From Gracilibacillus lacisalsi DSM 19029 (GTDB lineage: Bacteria > Bacillota > Bacilli > Bacillales > Amphibacillaceae), in contig NZ_KB898662.1 of the NCBI RefSeq assembly GCF_000377765.1, forward strand, positions 310,001-374,000: 64,000 bases of DNA, read 5' to 3'. This document shows, piece by piece, positions 7,904 through 16,547 of the stretch (the first letter of the stretch is position 1; each line of letters opens with the position of its first letter). The notes below the pieces were generated by a model. The model ran no database searches and had not been told where the DNA came from. It worked only from the letters and a program-made list of their open reading frames with translations. The translations under genes were made by a program, and so were the position numbers.

Positions 7904-9967
7904 CTATTTACTCGGAACTTTTCTTATATCTTTTATCCATTCAGATGGCCACCCTTGTGGTAGAAGTATTTGGTCAGCATCACCTTCTAGTAAAGCACCT
8001 GTTTTTGTATATTGCTTTTCAACTCTACCTATATTTAATATTTGTCCTTTAGGAACTTCTATTACTGCTTCAAACTCTCTAGTATTTTTCCAATCTGGAA
8101 CTAATGCCGTATCTATTTTCGCATTTATTCTATTACCAGATGGACTGGTAGTTACAAATGAACCATTTGCTTTTGCTCCTCCACCAAAAGTTCTGTAAAA
8201 AGTAATATTTTCTTCTGTAATTACAGTCCTATAATTACTATCAGTAAATGAATCCCTTATCCAATCAGGTAAATCTACTTTTTCAATTACTTTTACCTTA
8301 TCATCAATACTGGTTGAATATTTTCCAAAATTCACTCCATTACCCGTATCCTTATTACCACGCCCTTTAAACAACTGCAACTGCTCCTGCAACCTTTTCG
8401 TCTCCATCCGCAACATAGATAACGAACCAAATTCAGTTGCTAATTCTTCTTTCACGAGGACAGGAACTTTTACTTTTCCTATTTGTTCAAGCGCTTTGTC
8501 CATTTTCCCCTTGATATAATCCGTTCGAAAAGGGATAAGCTGTGTTTTTCTTGTCTTCTGGCTTTTCGGAATGGTTACTGCAGGTTTTGGTTGCGTCAAT
8601 GTAGGCTTGGTTAATATCTGATTAGAAGCGGCACTTAACCCACCACTAGCAATGAGCGTAGCTAAACCGAAGCTATTTAACCAGTGTTCTGGTGAATACG
8701 CCTCCTCAGGGTTAACAGCATTTACTGTCATTTCAGTTGTCCCCATCGTAGCATAGTTCAAAAAGGTGGAGACACTTGCGTCATCTTGTAATGCCTGATA
8801 ACGTTGATCGAAGCCTTCCTTTATACCTAGCATAGCATCTGGTATACCAAATGTTGCGTAGTTGGCAAAGTCATAGCCAGATTCATACTTCTTTTCATTT
8901 CTTTCTTGGGCGGAGTCTGCTATAGATTTACCAATTATTTTAGCACTGTCCCACGACTTGGTCACGGGCTCTACTATCGCCTCATTCAAAATGTCTTTTC
9001 CTGTTATTTTAAAGTTGCTTAGATAGTCCGTATACGCTATCCCACTCTGTAATAAATAGCGATTGGTTACATTTATTTGTTGCGTAACGGTCTCCTGCCA
9101 CCAACGATTTGCTTGAAGAAGATTCTGGCGAAGACGGGCCCGGAATAAGTTTTGGATCCGTTCCTCTAATTGCGAATCTGCGATTGTTGCTTTTTCATAT
9201 TTTCTCAAGCCTACCAGTTGTCTGCTCTCTCGTGAATGCCTGGAAGCTAAAATAGATTGCCTATCTCTGTCCTCTTGCGTCAAAAGCATTCGTTCAAATG
9301 GTGCTTGCTCGATTGCATCCGATACGAACGAAGCGATAAAAGGTAATGAGGCTTGAAAATCATTCGTAGTTGCATGCTTATTTGTTTGCTTGGCCACTTT
9401 ATCCATCAATACTTTGATTTCATGTAATGAACTTTCCAGCTGCTGATTGTCGCTGCTAAAAGAATGAGAATAGCTACTCAATTTACGTGATAGTTTGCTC
9501 ATCACACGAATACTATTTTCTTTGGATTCTAATGGATGAAAAGTCGATGGAGATTGGGCAGTAGTCAAGTCTGAAACACTATCTATTATCCGTTCCACAT
9601 CTCTTTGTACATGCTCTAGTTGTCGATATGTATCTAGTATATCATGTTCTTCTGATTCTAAGTAATTAGCTTGTATAATGGCATGGTTACTGCTATCTAC
9701 TTCATCTGAGAACGCTTGGAGATGCTTGGTTATGTTTGCTTCCAGCTGTTCAAATACACCGATAAGTGCTTGAAGCAATGTCTCATGTAAAACTTGAAAA
9801 TATTCTTTTGCTGCATCCGCTGCTTCTCCTTGAAATTGCTCCATATTAATGATCTCATCTATATTTCTTTGCACCTTATGTAATGTTTCTTTGATTGAGG
9901 TCGTTTCTCTTTTTATTTCTTGATCAAAGTCATTTACTTCCTTGATACTCACTTTCCAATTCGACAT
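7904..9967 (-). CDS. LXG domain polymorphic toxin, type VII secretion substrate
   Basis: 687-residue modular toxin. Residues 1 to about 210 form the LXG domain (helical, coiled-coil rich; WKVSIKEVNDFDQEIKRETT start and MEQFQGEAADAAKEYFQ with the WxG-like turn), which targets the protein to the Esx/type VII secretion system. A long middle part (about 210-500) holds a helical region and a short hydrophobic glycine-rich stretch. The C-terminal ~115 residues are the likely toxic domain: FYRTFGGGAKANGSFVTTSP, then AVIEVPKGQILNIG and DADQILLPQGWP. This order (Arg start, T/S-rich strand, glycine-rich turn, acidic-loop end) recalls ADP-ribosyltransferase-like toxins, but the catalytic Glu pair is not clear, so this is tentative. 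No LXG chaperone gene and no secretion apparatus are in the window. Confidence 0.88.
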   Translation of the reverse strand: MSNWKVSIKEVNDFDQEIKRETTSIKETLHKVQRNIDEIINMEQFQGEAADAAKEYFQVLHETLLQALIGVFEQLEANITKHLQAFSDEVDSSNHAIIQANYLESEEHDILDTYRQLEHVQRDVERIIDSVSDLTTAQSPSTFHPLESKENSIRVMSKLSRKLSSYSHSFSSDNQQLESSLHEIKVLMDKVAKQTNKHATTNDFQASLPFIASFVSDAIEQAPFERMLLTQEDRDRQSILASRHSRESRQLVGLRKYEKATIADSQLEERIQNLFRARLRQNLLQANRWWQETVTQQINVTNRYLLQSGIAYTDYLSNFKITGKDILNEAIVEPVTKSWDSAKIIGKSIADSAQERNEKKYESGYDFANYATFGIPDAMLGIKEGFDQRYQALQDDASVSTFLNYATMGTTEMTVNAVNPEEAYSPEHWLNSFGLATLIASGGLSAASNQILTKPTLTQPKPAVTIPKSQKTRKTQLIPFRTDYIKGKMDKALEQIGKVKVPVLVKEELATEFGSLSMLRMETKRLQEQLQLFKGRGNKDTGNGVNFGKYSTSIDDKVKVIEKVDLPDWIRDSFTDSNYRTVITEENITFYRTFGGGAKANGSFVTTSPSGNRINAKIDTALVPDWKNTREFEAVIEVPKGQILNIGRVEKQYTKTGALLEGDADQILLPQGWPSEWIKDIRKVPSK

Positions 9968-10111
9968 ATTCCACCCCTCTTATGTAAAGGAAATCATATC
10001 CATTACGAATTTTAACATATAAAGAAGTCACAATTACATAGGGTGAAATCACTATTTTGGAGCAGATGCAATTACTTAAGACCTATGGAGATCAATATCT
10101 GAGGTCTAAAT

Positions 10112-10158
10112 AAAAAATAAAGTACTTCCATTTTTTAAATGAAAATACTTTATTTTTT
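10112..10158. terminator. Bidirectional terminator between toxin and DUF3169 genes
   Basis: Perfect 13-bp AT-rich stem with A-run on the left and T-run on the right, so it can stop transcription from both sides. It lies 100 bases beyond the DUF3169 stop and insulates the LXG operon from it. Confidence 0.75.
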
Positions 10159-10258
10159 CCTTCAATTGCATTGGAATGGTAAGTCCGCTCTAATTTGTAT
10201 ACATCCTTGAGATTTTCTACAACTGTTGGTGGTAGTGGTCTTTCATATAGAATCCCTC

Positions 10259-10939
10259 TTACTTATTACGTATCTGTAAAATATACTGCGTGTTGATCGT
10301 AAGCAAGATGAGTCCAATAATAAAAATAGCAAATAGTTGTGATTGTTCAGAGCTAACAGAATAGACCGTCAAAATAATCATCGCACCAACAAGTAATATG
10401 TTCGTGCTATTAAAAGTATAATAAAGCCCTTCTAGCATCACATGTCGCTCTCCTTCATCAGAAGAAGCAAGTAGCTTTTTCGTATAATCTTTATCTGATG
10501 CTTCTGGGAGGTCGCGTTCTGGATACATCACTTTCAACAAATATGGCGATACAAATGAACTTGCTCCGGAAATCAATACTAGAATTAACGCACAGATAAT
10601 CAGGAATAATTCTTGTTTGGTTACTATGACTATGCTTAATGTAATAATGGAAAAAATTATACTGATATTCCCCACTAATGAAACATCATTAAACTTTTTA
10701 TATTGCCATTTATCACGATCATCTTCCTCTTCTCCTTCTAGAGGACTTGATGCCTTTCGTTTGATTTGCAGCATCCCTACGAGAGATAACACTAATAAAA
10801 TCAGGGAAATTGCCCCCAGAATCCATATCAATTCATATGCGATATCAAACATGGTTACTTCAAATTCTAAAGCTAAAAATGCATATATCATGAAAAATCC
10901 AAAAACCGCTCCAATAAAAAATTTCGCAAAACTTTTCAT
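10259..10939 (-). CDS. DUF3169 family membrane protein
   Basis: 226-residue membrane protein with about six hydrophobic spans arranged in three pairs (roughly 7-25 and 34-58, 88-106 and 112-130, 175-195 and 203-220). The acidic loop at about 64-82 and the motif MYPERDLP.ASDKDYTKKLLASSDEGER before the last pair fit the DUF3169 family, which is almost always paired with a small Cro/CI-type regulator. Here it overlaps such a gene by 4 bases. The function is unknown; the pairing suggests a membrane component whose expression is controlled by that regulator. Confidence 0.8.
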   Translation of the reverse strand: MKSFAKFFIGAVFGFFMIYAFLALEFEVTMFDIAYELIWILGAISLILLVLSLVGMLQIKRKASSPLEGEEEDDRDKWQYKKFNDVSLVGNISIIFSIITLSIVIVTKQELFLIICALILVLISGASSFVSPYLLKVMYPERDLPEASDKDYTKKLLASSDEGERHVMLEGLYYTFNSTNILLVGAMIILTVYSVSSEQSQLFAIFIIGLILLTINTQYILQIRNK

Positions 10940-11151
10940 ACTAATTCTTCCTCCTTAAATATAAAAATCTGATCAATCGGTTCATTAAAAATACGTGACA
11001 ATTTCATGGCTATGAGGAGAGAGGGCATTAATTCCTCACGTTCAATCAAACTAATCGTTTGGCGCGAAACTTTTGTTCGTTTAGCCAGCTCAGTCTGATT
11101 CAATCCATCTCTTGCACGTAATTCTTTCAGTCTTGTCTTCAATCTTGTCAC
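10936..11151 (-). CDS. Small XRE family HTH regulator
   Basis: 71-residue DNA-binding protein consisting of just one Cro/CI helix-turn-helix: RLKELRARDGLNQTELAKRT followed by recognition helix VSRQTISLIER and the typical ending MPSLLIAMKLSRIFNEPIDQIF. The stop overlaps the DUF3169 start in an ATGA arrangement, so the two are translationally coupled. It resembles the YozG/YgzD-type minimal regulators that accompany membrane proteins in Firmicutes. Probably autoregulatory, although no operator could be defined upstream. Confidence 0.88.
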   Translation of the reverse strand: MTRLKTRLKELRARDGLNQTELAKRTKVSRQTISLIEREELMPSLLIAMKLSRIFNEPIDQIFIFKEEELV

Positions 11152-11289
11152 CTCGCATGTTTTTCTATCTTATTCACAGTTACATGAACGAGAAATCCTA
11201 TACATATTCCCATTGTAAAGGATCCTTATTATTTTGACAACTATTTTTGTCATTATGAACACTTTTGTTGTCAAAAGGTCGTAAAACAT

Positions 11290-11347
11290 AAGCACCCCAA
11301 AAAGACTCGCGCATCATTTTAAGATGATCCAGTCTTTTGGGGTGCTT
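11290..11347 (-). terminator. Long hairpin after the glycosidase operon
   Basis: An 17-18 bp stem (AAGCACCCCAAAAAGACT with AGTCTTTTGGGGTGCTT) encloses a second small stem (ATCAT/ATGAT). It lies 220 bases past the GH2 stop and 140 bases before the HTH gene. The T-tail is weak on both strands. Confidence 0.6.
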
Positions 11348-11394
11348 CAATATTATGATTCATTCGTGATACTGGAAAGTTCCATGTGGTTTCT

Positions 11395-11478
11395 ATTTAT
11401 CAGTCACTTTTGAGTATTTACAAGTCACTTTCAAATACTTATCAGTCACTTTTAATCATTTATCAGTCACTTTTAAAT
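11395..11478. repeat. Four tandem 21-bp repeats
   Basis: Four contiguous units of exactly 21 bp (11395, 11416, 11437, 11458). Each contains the core ATCAGTCACTTTT (the second has ACAAGTCACTTTC). The period equals two helical turns, so all copies face the same side of the DNA. They lie in the probable 3' untranslated part of the GH2 operon, between a gene remnant and a long hairpin. Confidence 0.85.
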
Positions 11479-11487
11479 GCTACTTCA

Positions 11488-11569
11488 TTAAACAGAGTTT
11501 GCGCCTTGTCCGCCATCAATTCTGTAATATGCTCCAGAAACAAAGACATATCCAAGGAAGAGAATACAA
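11488..11569 (-). pseudogene. C-terminal remnant of a short-chain dehydrogenase (SDR)
   Basis: On the minus strand the DNA right after the GH2 stop reads VSGAYYRIDGGQGANSV and then TAA at 11488-11490. This is the typical last strand and tail of SDR-family oxidoreductases (SGxxYxIDGG). Upstream the frame is degraded and shifts near the end of the GH2 gene, and no catalytic YxxxK region exists. It is a leftover of a deleted gene, perhaps replaced when the GH2 gene arrived. Confidence 0.6.
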
Positions 11570-13942
11570 CTAATCCACCAAAATAGTTATACTTGCATCT
11601 TTTAACTTACTTGAGCTAGCATGTAGCGTTATCTTTCCTTGATCAACTCCTGCTCTAACAAATGCTAGCAGCTTACCATGATATACCTTTCTGCTAGATT
11701 CATAATACGGTTGTAAATCTTGAATATTACCGTTTTCCATTCCGATAAGTTCACCAGGTCCTTCTATCGATAAGTGGATTTCATTATCGGCAAGATAGAC
11801 AGGGTTACCATCGGAATCAGTGATTTGCATTTCAATATGAGCTATATCTTGCCCATCAGCCTTTAGATGATGACTATCTGTAACCATATCAATATAGTAA
11901 GGTGTGGATGGTGTCATTAATTGACAGTTATGTTCATTTCCTGATTCATCTTTTGCGATAACCTTTAATAACCCGCTTTCAAATGATACATCCCAGGATA
12001 AATAACTATCTTTTTCTCCTTTTCGCTTCACACCTAATGATTGCTCATTTAAGAATAATTCCGCTTCTTCACAATTGGTATAGCAAAACACTTCCAGTTT
12101 TTCATTCTCTTGCCATTCCCAATGTGGATCGCCTTTCCATCTAGAATGATGATCCCTTTCGTCTTTGGGTTTAGCTGCTAAATATACCATTGGCTTATCG
12201 CTCCAAAGACTCTTGCGATAGTAAAAACTAGATTTCTTATTTCCTGCCAAGTCTAAAAATCCAGCTGGGGAGGCTCTGACAGGCCAACCTTTAGCTTCAC
12301 CTAGGTAGTCAATACCAGTCCAAATAAATTGTCCACTTATTTCATCATTATCTCTAACAATCAACCAATCTTCCAATCCAGGACTATTTTCGCTACCATA
12401 AATCACATGGTTCGGATATTTAATGATGTCTTCTTTGTATAAGTGCTCTTTATAGTTATACCCTACTACATCGAGAGATTGCGCATAACCGGTTAAGTTA
12501 GACAATTCCGGATAGGCTAACGCAGAAGTAACTGGTCTTGTCGTATCACACTCTTTTACATAGTGAACTAACTGCTTGGAAATAGTCGCTAACCGCTCAG
12601 CATTCGGTTTATCAGGATCATAGATTCTTTCTTGCTTTGGTTTATTTGCGTCATTATTCCCTGTCATTGACTGAAAGGAAGGGTGACAATATGGATCATT
12701 GGGATAATCTATTTCATTACCAATACTCCACATGATAATGGATGGATGATTTCTGTCTCTTAAAACCATCTCTTTTAAATCCATCTCTCCCCATTGTGGA
12801 AAATCTTCATAATATCCATAATGCTCAGGGGGATATACATTATGTCCAACTGTCCATTTATTTTTCACACCTTCCCATTCATCAAAAGCCTCATCCATTA
12901 CTAAAAAGCCGATTTCATCACATAGATCTAATAAGTGAGGCGCAGGTGGATTATGTGCCGTTCGTATGGCATTACATCCCATCTCTTTTAAAGCCTTTAA
13001 TCTTCGGACCCATACTTTTTTTGGTACCGCTGCTCCCAAGCCACCAGCATCATGATGAATACATACACCTTTTATCTTCATATTCTCCTGATTTAGAAAA
13101 AAACCTTTCTTTGCATCAAAGGCAATAGAACGGATACCTGTTGTCGTAATCACTTCATCTTTCACTTCTTCATTTACTACAATCTCTGTTACTAATTGGT
13201 ATAATTGAGGATGATCGGGAGACCATAAAGCTGGATTTTCCAACTTTATCTGTTGTTCTACTTTTCCTGTAGAAAACGAATCGACCTTGATAGATTCTTG
13301 CGCTTTACCAACCTTTTCCCCTTCCTTGTTGACCAATGTCTGCTGAACAATCACTGTTTCAGCAGTAGTTTGTTCATTCACTACCTGTGTATCAGCTTGC
13401 ACAATTGCTTCTGTGTTAGAAAATTGTGGTGTGGTGACAAATACACCGTATTGATCAACGTGAACAGGATCAGTAATCGTTACATATACATCACGATATA
13501 TACCAGAGCCAGTAAACCAACGAGAGTCTGCAACTTCTTTATGATTAACTTTTACTGAGATTACATTAACATCATCCGCTTTCACAAATTCTGTGATGTC
13601 GTATGTAAACGTACTATAACCGAACGGCCTTTTTCCTAAATAGTTACTGTTGCACCATACCTGTGAATGATTATAAATCCCTTCAAACGTAATGAACACT
13701 TTCTTATTGTCCGCATTAGCTGGTAGCTTGAATGCTTTTCGATACCAGCCAACACCTCCCACTACATAACCTGTACCACTAGAATATTGTTGAGAGAAAG
13801 GCTCCTCGACGGACCAATCATGTGGCAGGCTGATATTGCGCCACTTAGAATCATCAAATCCTTTATACCATGCTTTCGGCTCATTACCTCGATAAAATCT
13901 CCAGTCTAAATTCAAATTTTGCTGTAATCTACTATTATTCAT
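11570..13942 (-). CDS. Glycoside hydrolase family 2 (beta-galactosidase-like)
   Basis: 790-residue intracellular GH2 retaining glycosidase. Domains in order: sugar-binding jelly roll (about 1-175, LDWRFYRGNEPKAWYKGFDD, ISLPHDWSVEEPF, GVGWYRKAF), immunoglobulin-like domain (about 180-275), TIM barrel (about 280-575), DUF4982-like domain, and a C-terminal Ig-like domain (about 675-790). The catalytic acid/base Glu is in MWSIGNEIDYP and the likely nucleophile Glu in YGSENSPG. CIHHDAGGLGAAVPKKVW is the GH2 barrel signature. ATG at 13942 is chosen over an in-frame GTG at 13951 because AAGGAG sits 8 bases upstream of it. No signal peptide. Last gene of the LacI-controlled importer operon, so it should hydrolyse the imported oligosaccharide; beta-galactoside specificity is only a family guess. 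Confidence 0.9.
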   Translation of the reverse strand: MNNSRLQQNLNLDWRFYRGNEPKAWYKGFDDSKWRNISLPHDWSVEEPFSQQYSSGTGYVVGGVGWYRKAFKLPANADNKKVFITFEGIYNHSQVWCNSNYLGKRPFGYSTFTYDITEFVKADDVNVISVKVNHKEVADSRWFTGSGIYRDVYVTITDPVHVDQYGVFVTTPQFSNTEAIVQADTQVVNEQTTAETVIVQQTLVNKEGEKVGKAQESIKVDSFSTGKVEQQIKLENPALWSPDHPQLYQLVTEIVVNEEVKDEVITTTGIRSIAFDAKKGFFLNQENMKIKGVCIHHDAGGLGAAVPKKVWVRRLKALKEMGCNAIRTAHNPPAPHLLDLCDEIGFLVMDEAFDEWEGVKNKWTVGHNVYPPEHYGYYEDFPQWGEMDLKEMVLRDRNHPSIIMWSIGNEIDYPNDPYCHPSFQSMTGNNDANKPKQERIYDPDKPNAERLATISKQLVHYVKECDTTRPVTSALAYPELSNLTGYAQSLDVVGYNYKEHLYKEDIIKYPNHVIYGSENSPGLEDWLIVRDNDEISGQFIWTGIDYLGEAKGWPVRASPAGFLDLAGNKKSSFYYRKSLWSDKPMVYLAAKPKDERDHHSRWKGDPHWEWQENEKLEVFCYTNCEEAELFLNEQSLGVKRKGEKDSYLSWDVSFESGLLKVIAKDESGNEHNCQLMTPSTPYYIDMVTDSHHLKADGQDIAHIEMQITDSDGNPVYLADNEIHLSIEGPGELIGMENGNIQDLQPYYESSRKVYHGKLLAFVRAGVDQGKITLHASSSKLKDASITILVD

Positions 13943-13978
13943 GCAGCACACTCCTTCTGATTTAGTATTCCTTTTATG

Positions 13979-14623
13979 CTATGCAGCTGATGTTAAGTTT
14001 CGATTCCTTTCTTCTGTCTTTTTAAAAGCTACATAAGCAAACCGCATCACTACTAAACTCATCACACTACCAGAGAAAAATAATAAAATAATAGGAAAAG
14101 ATGCTGTTAAATACCATACAACAAAGCCTACAAATAAAATGTAAATCGTTCTTAACGGATAGGAGGCACCGATAATAAAGGCATATTTAAAGCACTCCAT
14201 CAACTTAATGTCATAATGGACATAGACAGGAAAAACAAAGAACAACATCATCAAATAGTAGAAACTAACCGTTACAAGTAAAAGCAGCATCACCATATAT
14301 TGCATCCCTTCCATATTTCGAACCAGCAGGTAATCACCATATAGCACTAGACCACCTACTGAACTTATATAGCCTAAGAGATTCGCTTTCAAAAAACTGC
14401 CTTTGTAAGCATGGATAAAAGTCTTCATTACTGAAACATCGGTATTTCCTTTCATCCATTTTCTTACTACCGTATACATGGCTACTGTTGCAGGAAACAA
14501 ACCTAAGAATCCTAAGCCAAGGATAGAAAAACAAATCCATAACAAATTAACTAAGCTCAACTTCATGATCCAATCTGAAACTTTATAAATAAATGAAGAG
14601 GTATAAGTTGGCATTTTATTCAA
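13979..14623 (-). CDS. DUF624/YesL-like membrane protein
   Basis: 214-residue polytopic protein with about five membrane spans. It fits the YesL/DUF624 family, which is nearly always encoded with carbohydrate ABC importers and glycosidases in Firmicutes, with an unknown role in uptake. Landmarks: KLSLVNLLWICFSILGLGFLGLFPATVAMYTVVRKW at about 22-57, including the conserved G-x-F-P-A-T turn, and a late RFAYVAFKKTEER tail. It lies 10 bases after the MalG-type permease gene and 36 bases before the GH2 gene, so it is part of the same operon. Confidence 0.85.
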   Translation of the reverse strand: MNKMPTYTSSFIYKVSDWIMKLSLVNLLWICFSILGLGFLGLFPATVAMYTVVRKWMKGNTDVSVMKTFIHAYKGSFLKANLLGYISSVGGLVLYGDYLLVRNMEGMQYMVMLLLLVTVSFYYLMMLFFVFPVYVHYDIKLMECFKYAFIIGASYPLRTIYILFVGFVVWYLTASFPIILLFFSGSVMSLVVMRFAYVAFKKTEERNRNLTSAA

Positions 14624-14633
14624 CCCTTCCTAT

Positions 14634-15464
14634 CTAGCTTTTAACTGCCCCGGCAACACCTTCAATAAAGTATCTTTGCATGATAATAAAGATAATCATA
14701 ACTGGTAACAAGGATATCGTCGCACCTGCCGCCATACCCGAAAAGTCTACTGCATAGGTTTGAACGAAATTTTCCATTCCGACCGCTAATGTTCTTAGTT
14801 CCGGTTTACTAATCGTTAAGACTAGTGGTACTAGGAACGAACTCCAGGTCCAAATAAATTGCATGATGGCCGTAGTTGCAACAATAGGCATGCTTAAAGG
14901 GAGCATTACTTTTGTGAAAATCGTTAAAACGCCAGCTCCATCGATTTCTGCTGCTTCTTCAATTGATTTTGGTAAATTCGCAAAAAAGGAAGCAAACATT
15001 AAGATAAATAACACATGGGCCCCTGATGACTCCGCTACAATAATCCCTAATATGGAGTTATCCAATCCCATTGCATTGACTAACTTAAATAATGGGATAA
15101 TCGTATATCCTTTGGGAATAAACATAATTGCCACGACGCAGATCATAATCGTTTTCTTTCCAGGAAAATCAATTCTACCTAAGGCATAGCCTGTTAAGGA
15201 GGAAAGCACGATAACAATAATTACGGTAGAAACAGTAAATATAACGGTGTTCCAAAAATACCCAGAGAAATTAGCTGTGATCCATGCCTCTGAATAGTTT
15301 TGCCACTGAAAGTCTTCTGGTATTAACTTCGTACCACTTGTTAAAAACTCTTTATTGGTTTTTAAAGAAGAAAACACCATCCAAACGAAAGGATAGATCC
15401 ACACAATTCCGAACAGAAGTAAAAAAACGTGTATCATAACCCTAGCTGATTTGGTAGTAATCAT
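14634..15464 (-). CDS. Sugar ABC transporter permease, MalG type
   Basis: 276-residue inner-membrane subunit with six spans. The EAA loop that contacts the ATPase is visible as EEAAEIDGAGVLTIFTKVMLPLSMP (about 167-191). The N-terminus IYPFVWMVFSSLKTNKEF is typical of CUT1 MalG-type permeases. It overlaps the partner permease by 4 bases, so they are translationally coupled. It works with 15461-16462, the binding lipoprotein at 16548, and an ATPase that is not encoded here (Bacillaceae use a shared MsmX-type ATPase). Confidence 0.93.
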   Translation of the reverse strand: MITTKSARVMIHVFLLLFGIVWIYPFVWMVFSSLKTNKEFLTSGTKLIPEDFQWQNYSEAWITANFSGYFWNTVIFTVSTVIIVIVLSSLTGYALGRIDFPGKKTIMICVVAIMFIPKGYTIIPLFKLVNAMGLDNSILGIIVAESSGAHVLFILMFASFFANLPKSIEEAAEIDGAGVLTIFTKVMLPLSMPIVATTAIMQFIWTWSSFLVPLVLTISKPELRTLAVGMENFVQTYAVDFSGMAAGATISLLPVMIIFIIMQRYFIEGVAGAVKS

Positions 15465-16462
15465 AGTGCTTTCACACCACCTTTTTTCTTTTTATTTCCT
15501 TTCAGTTTAATGATTTGTTTACCAAAGGAAGCTGCACCAAAAACCATACTAATAGCAAAGGTAAACAATCCTAGTAATACGCCTGCTGCAGAAGCATATC
15601 CCATTCTGACTTGCCCTCCACCTAATTGGCTCGAAAAAGCGTAATTATAGATAAACAAATCCATCGTTTCCGTCGCAAAGTTAGGACCACCATTAGTAAG
15701 CGTCTTCACCAAATCAAACGCATTAATCCCACTTACTAAAGAAAGCAAGATAATAACTGCAGCTATTGGTTTCAAAAGTGGTAATGTGACATGTCTTAAT
15801 GTCGCCCAAAAACCTGCTCCATCAAGTTGAGCAGACTCATACAGTTCATTTGGTATGGATTGTAAACCGGCTAACCAATATACCATATTGATCCCTAACC
15901 CTTTCCAAGAACCAATCACAATTAAAATAATAACGGCAAGAACCGGATCAGTTAACCATGGAATCGGCTTATCGATGATATTAAAGTCAACAAGTAACTG
16001 ATTAAAGAAACCATTGATACCAAATATGCTTCCCATGATGATCCCTACAATGGCAGTAGTGGTAACAACAGGTAAGAAATAGATAGCGCGGTAAAAGCCT
16101 TTGCTTTTTAACTTTTGGTCATTTAATATAATCGCTAAAATTAATGCACCACCTACACCTAGTAACGTTGTACCTAAAATATAATAAATCGATACTAACG
16201 CAGAGTTCCAAAACCTTCCTGAAGTCAATAATTGCTGGTAGTTCGCTAACCCAATAAAATCATTTAACGGACCAATGCCACTCCATTCATAGAAGGAATA
16301 AACATAACTCATCACTATGGGATAAGCAGAAAAGATAAAGAAGACAATGATTTGTGGAGCAAGAAAGATATAAGCCCAAATTGTTTTTCGTTTCTGAAGC
16401 GTTTTTAAATTTGATGTATCTTTGCTAGTCGATTTCTGACTTAATTCCATATTGTTTGCCAA
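15461..16462 (-). CDS. Sugar ABC transporter permease, MalF type
   Basis: 333-residue CUT1-family permease with six or seven spans and a basic cytoplasmic N-terminus (about 1-30) and C-terminus (KLKGNKKKKGG). The EAA loop is YESAQLDGAGFWATLRHVTLPLLKP (about 215-239). It pairs with the MalG-type subunit with which it overlaps by 4 bases. An 86-base gap holding a hairpin separates it from the upstream binding-protein gene, a common way to make more binding protein than permease. Confidence 0.93.
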   Translation of the reverse strand: MANNMELSQKSTSKDTSNLKTLQKRKTIWAYIFLAPQIIVFFIFSAYPIVMSYVYSFYEWSGIGPLNDFIGLANYQQLLTSGRFWNSALVSIYYILGTTLLGVGGALILAIILNDQKLKSKGFYRAIYFLPVVTTTAIVGIIMGSIFGINGFFNQLLVDFNIIDKPIPWLTDPVLAVIILIVIGSWKGLGINMVYWLAGLQSIPNELYESAQLDGAGFWATLRHVTLPLLKPIAAVIILLSLVSGINAFDLVKTLTNGGPNFATETMDLFIYNYAFSSQLGGGQVRMGYASAAGVLLGLFTFAISMVFGAASFGKQIIKLKGNKKKKGGVKAL

Positions 16463-16500
16463 CTTCCATCACCCTTTCATATTTTAGTTAGGAAAAGGAT

Positions 16501-16540
16501 ACATTACTATAGTCTCGCTCGCACCAGACTATAGTAATGT
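16501..16540 (-). promoter_or_regulatory. Hairpin between binding protein and permease genes
   Basis: Perfect 15-bp inverted repeat (arms 16501-16515 and 16526-16540, ACATTACTATAGTCT) with a 10-base loop and no T-run. It is likely to protect the upstream lipoprotein message or reduce read-through into the permeases. Confidence 0.6.
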
Positions 16541-16547
16541 CAACTGC

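Noticed and set aside
11395-11478. CRISPR-like array
   Set aside because: The 21-bp units are contiguous with no unique spacers, and no cas genes are in the window.
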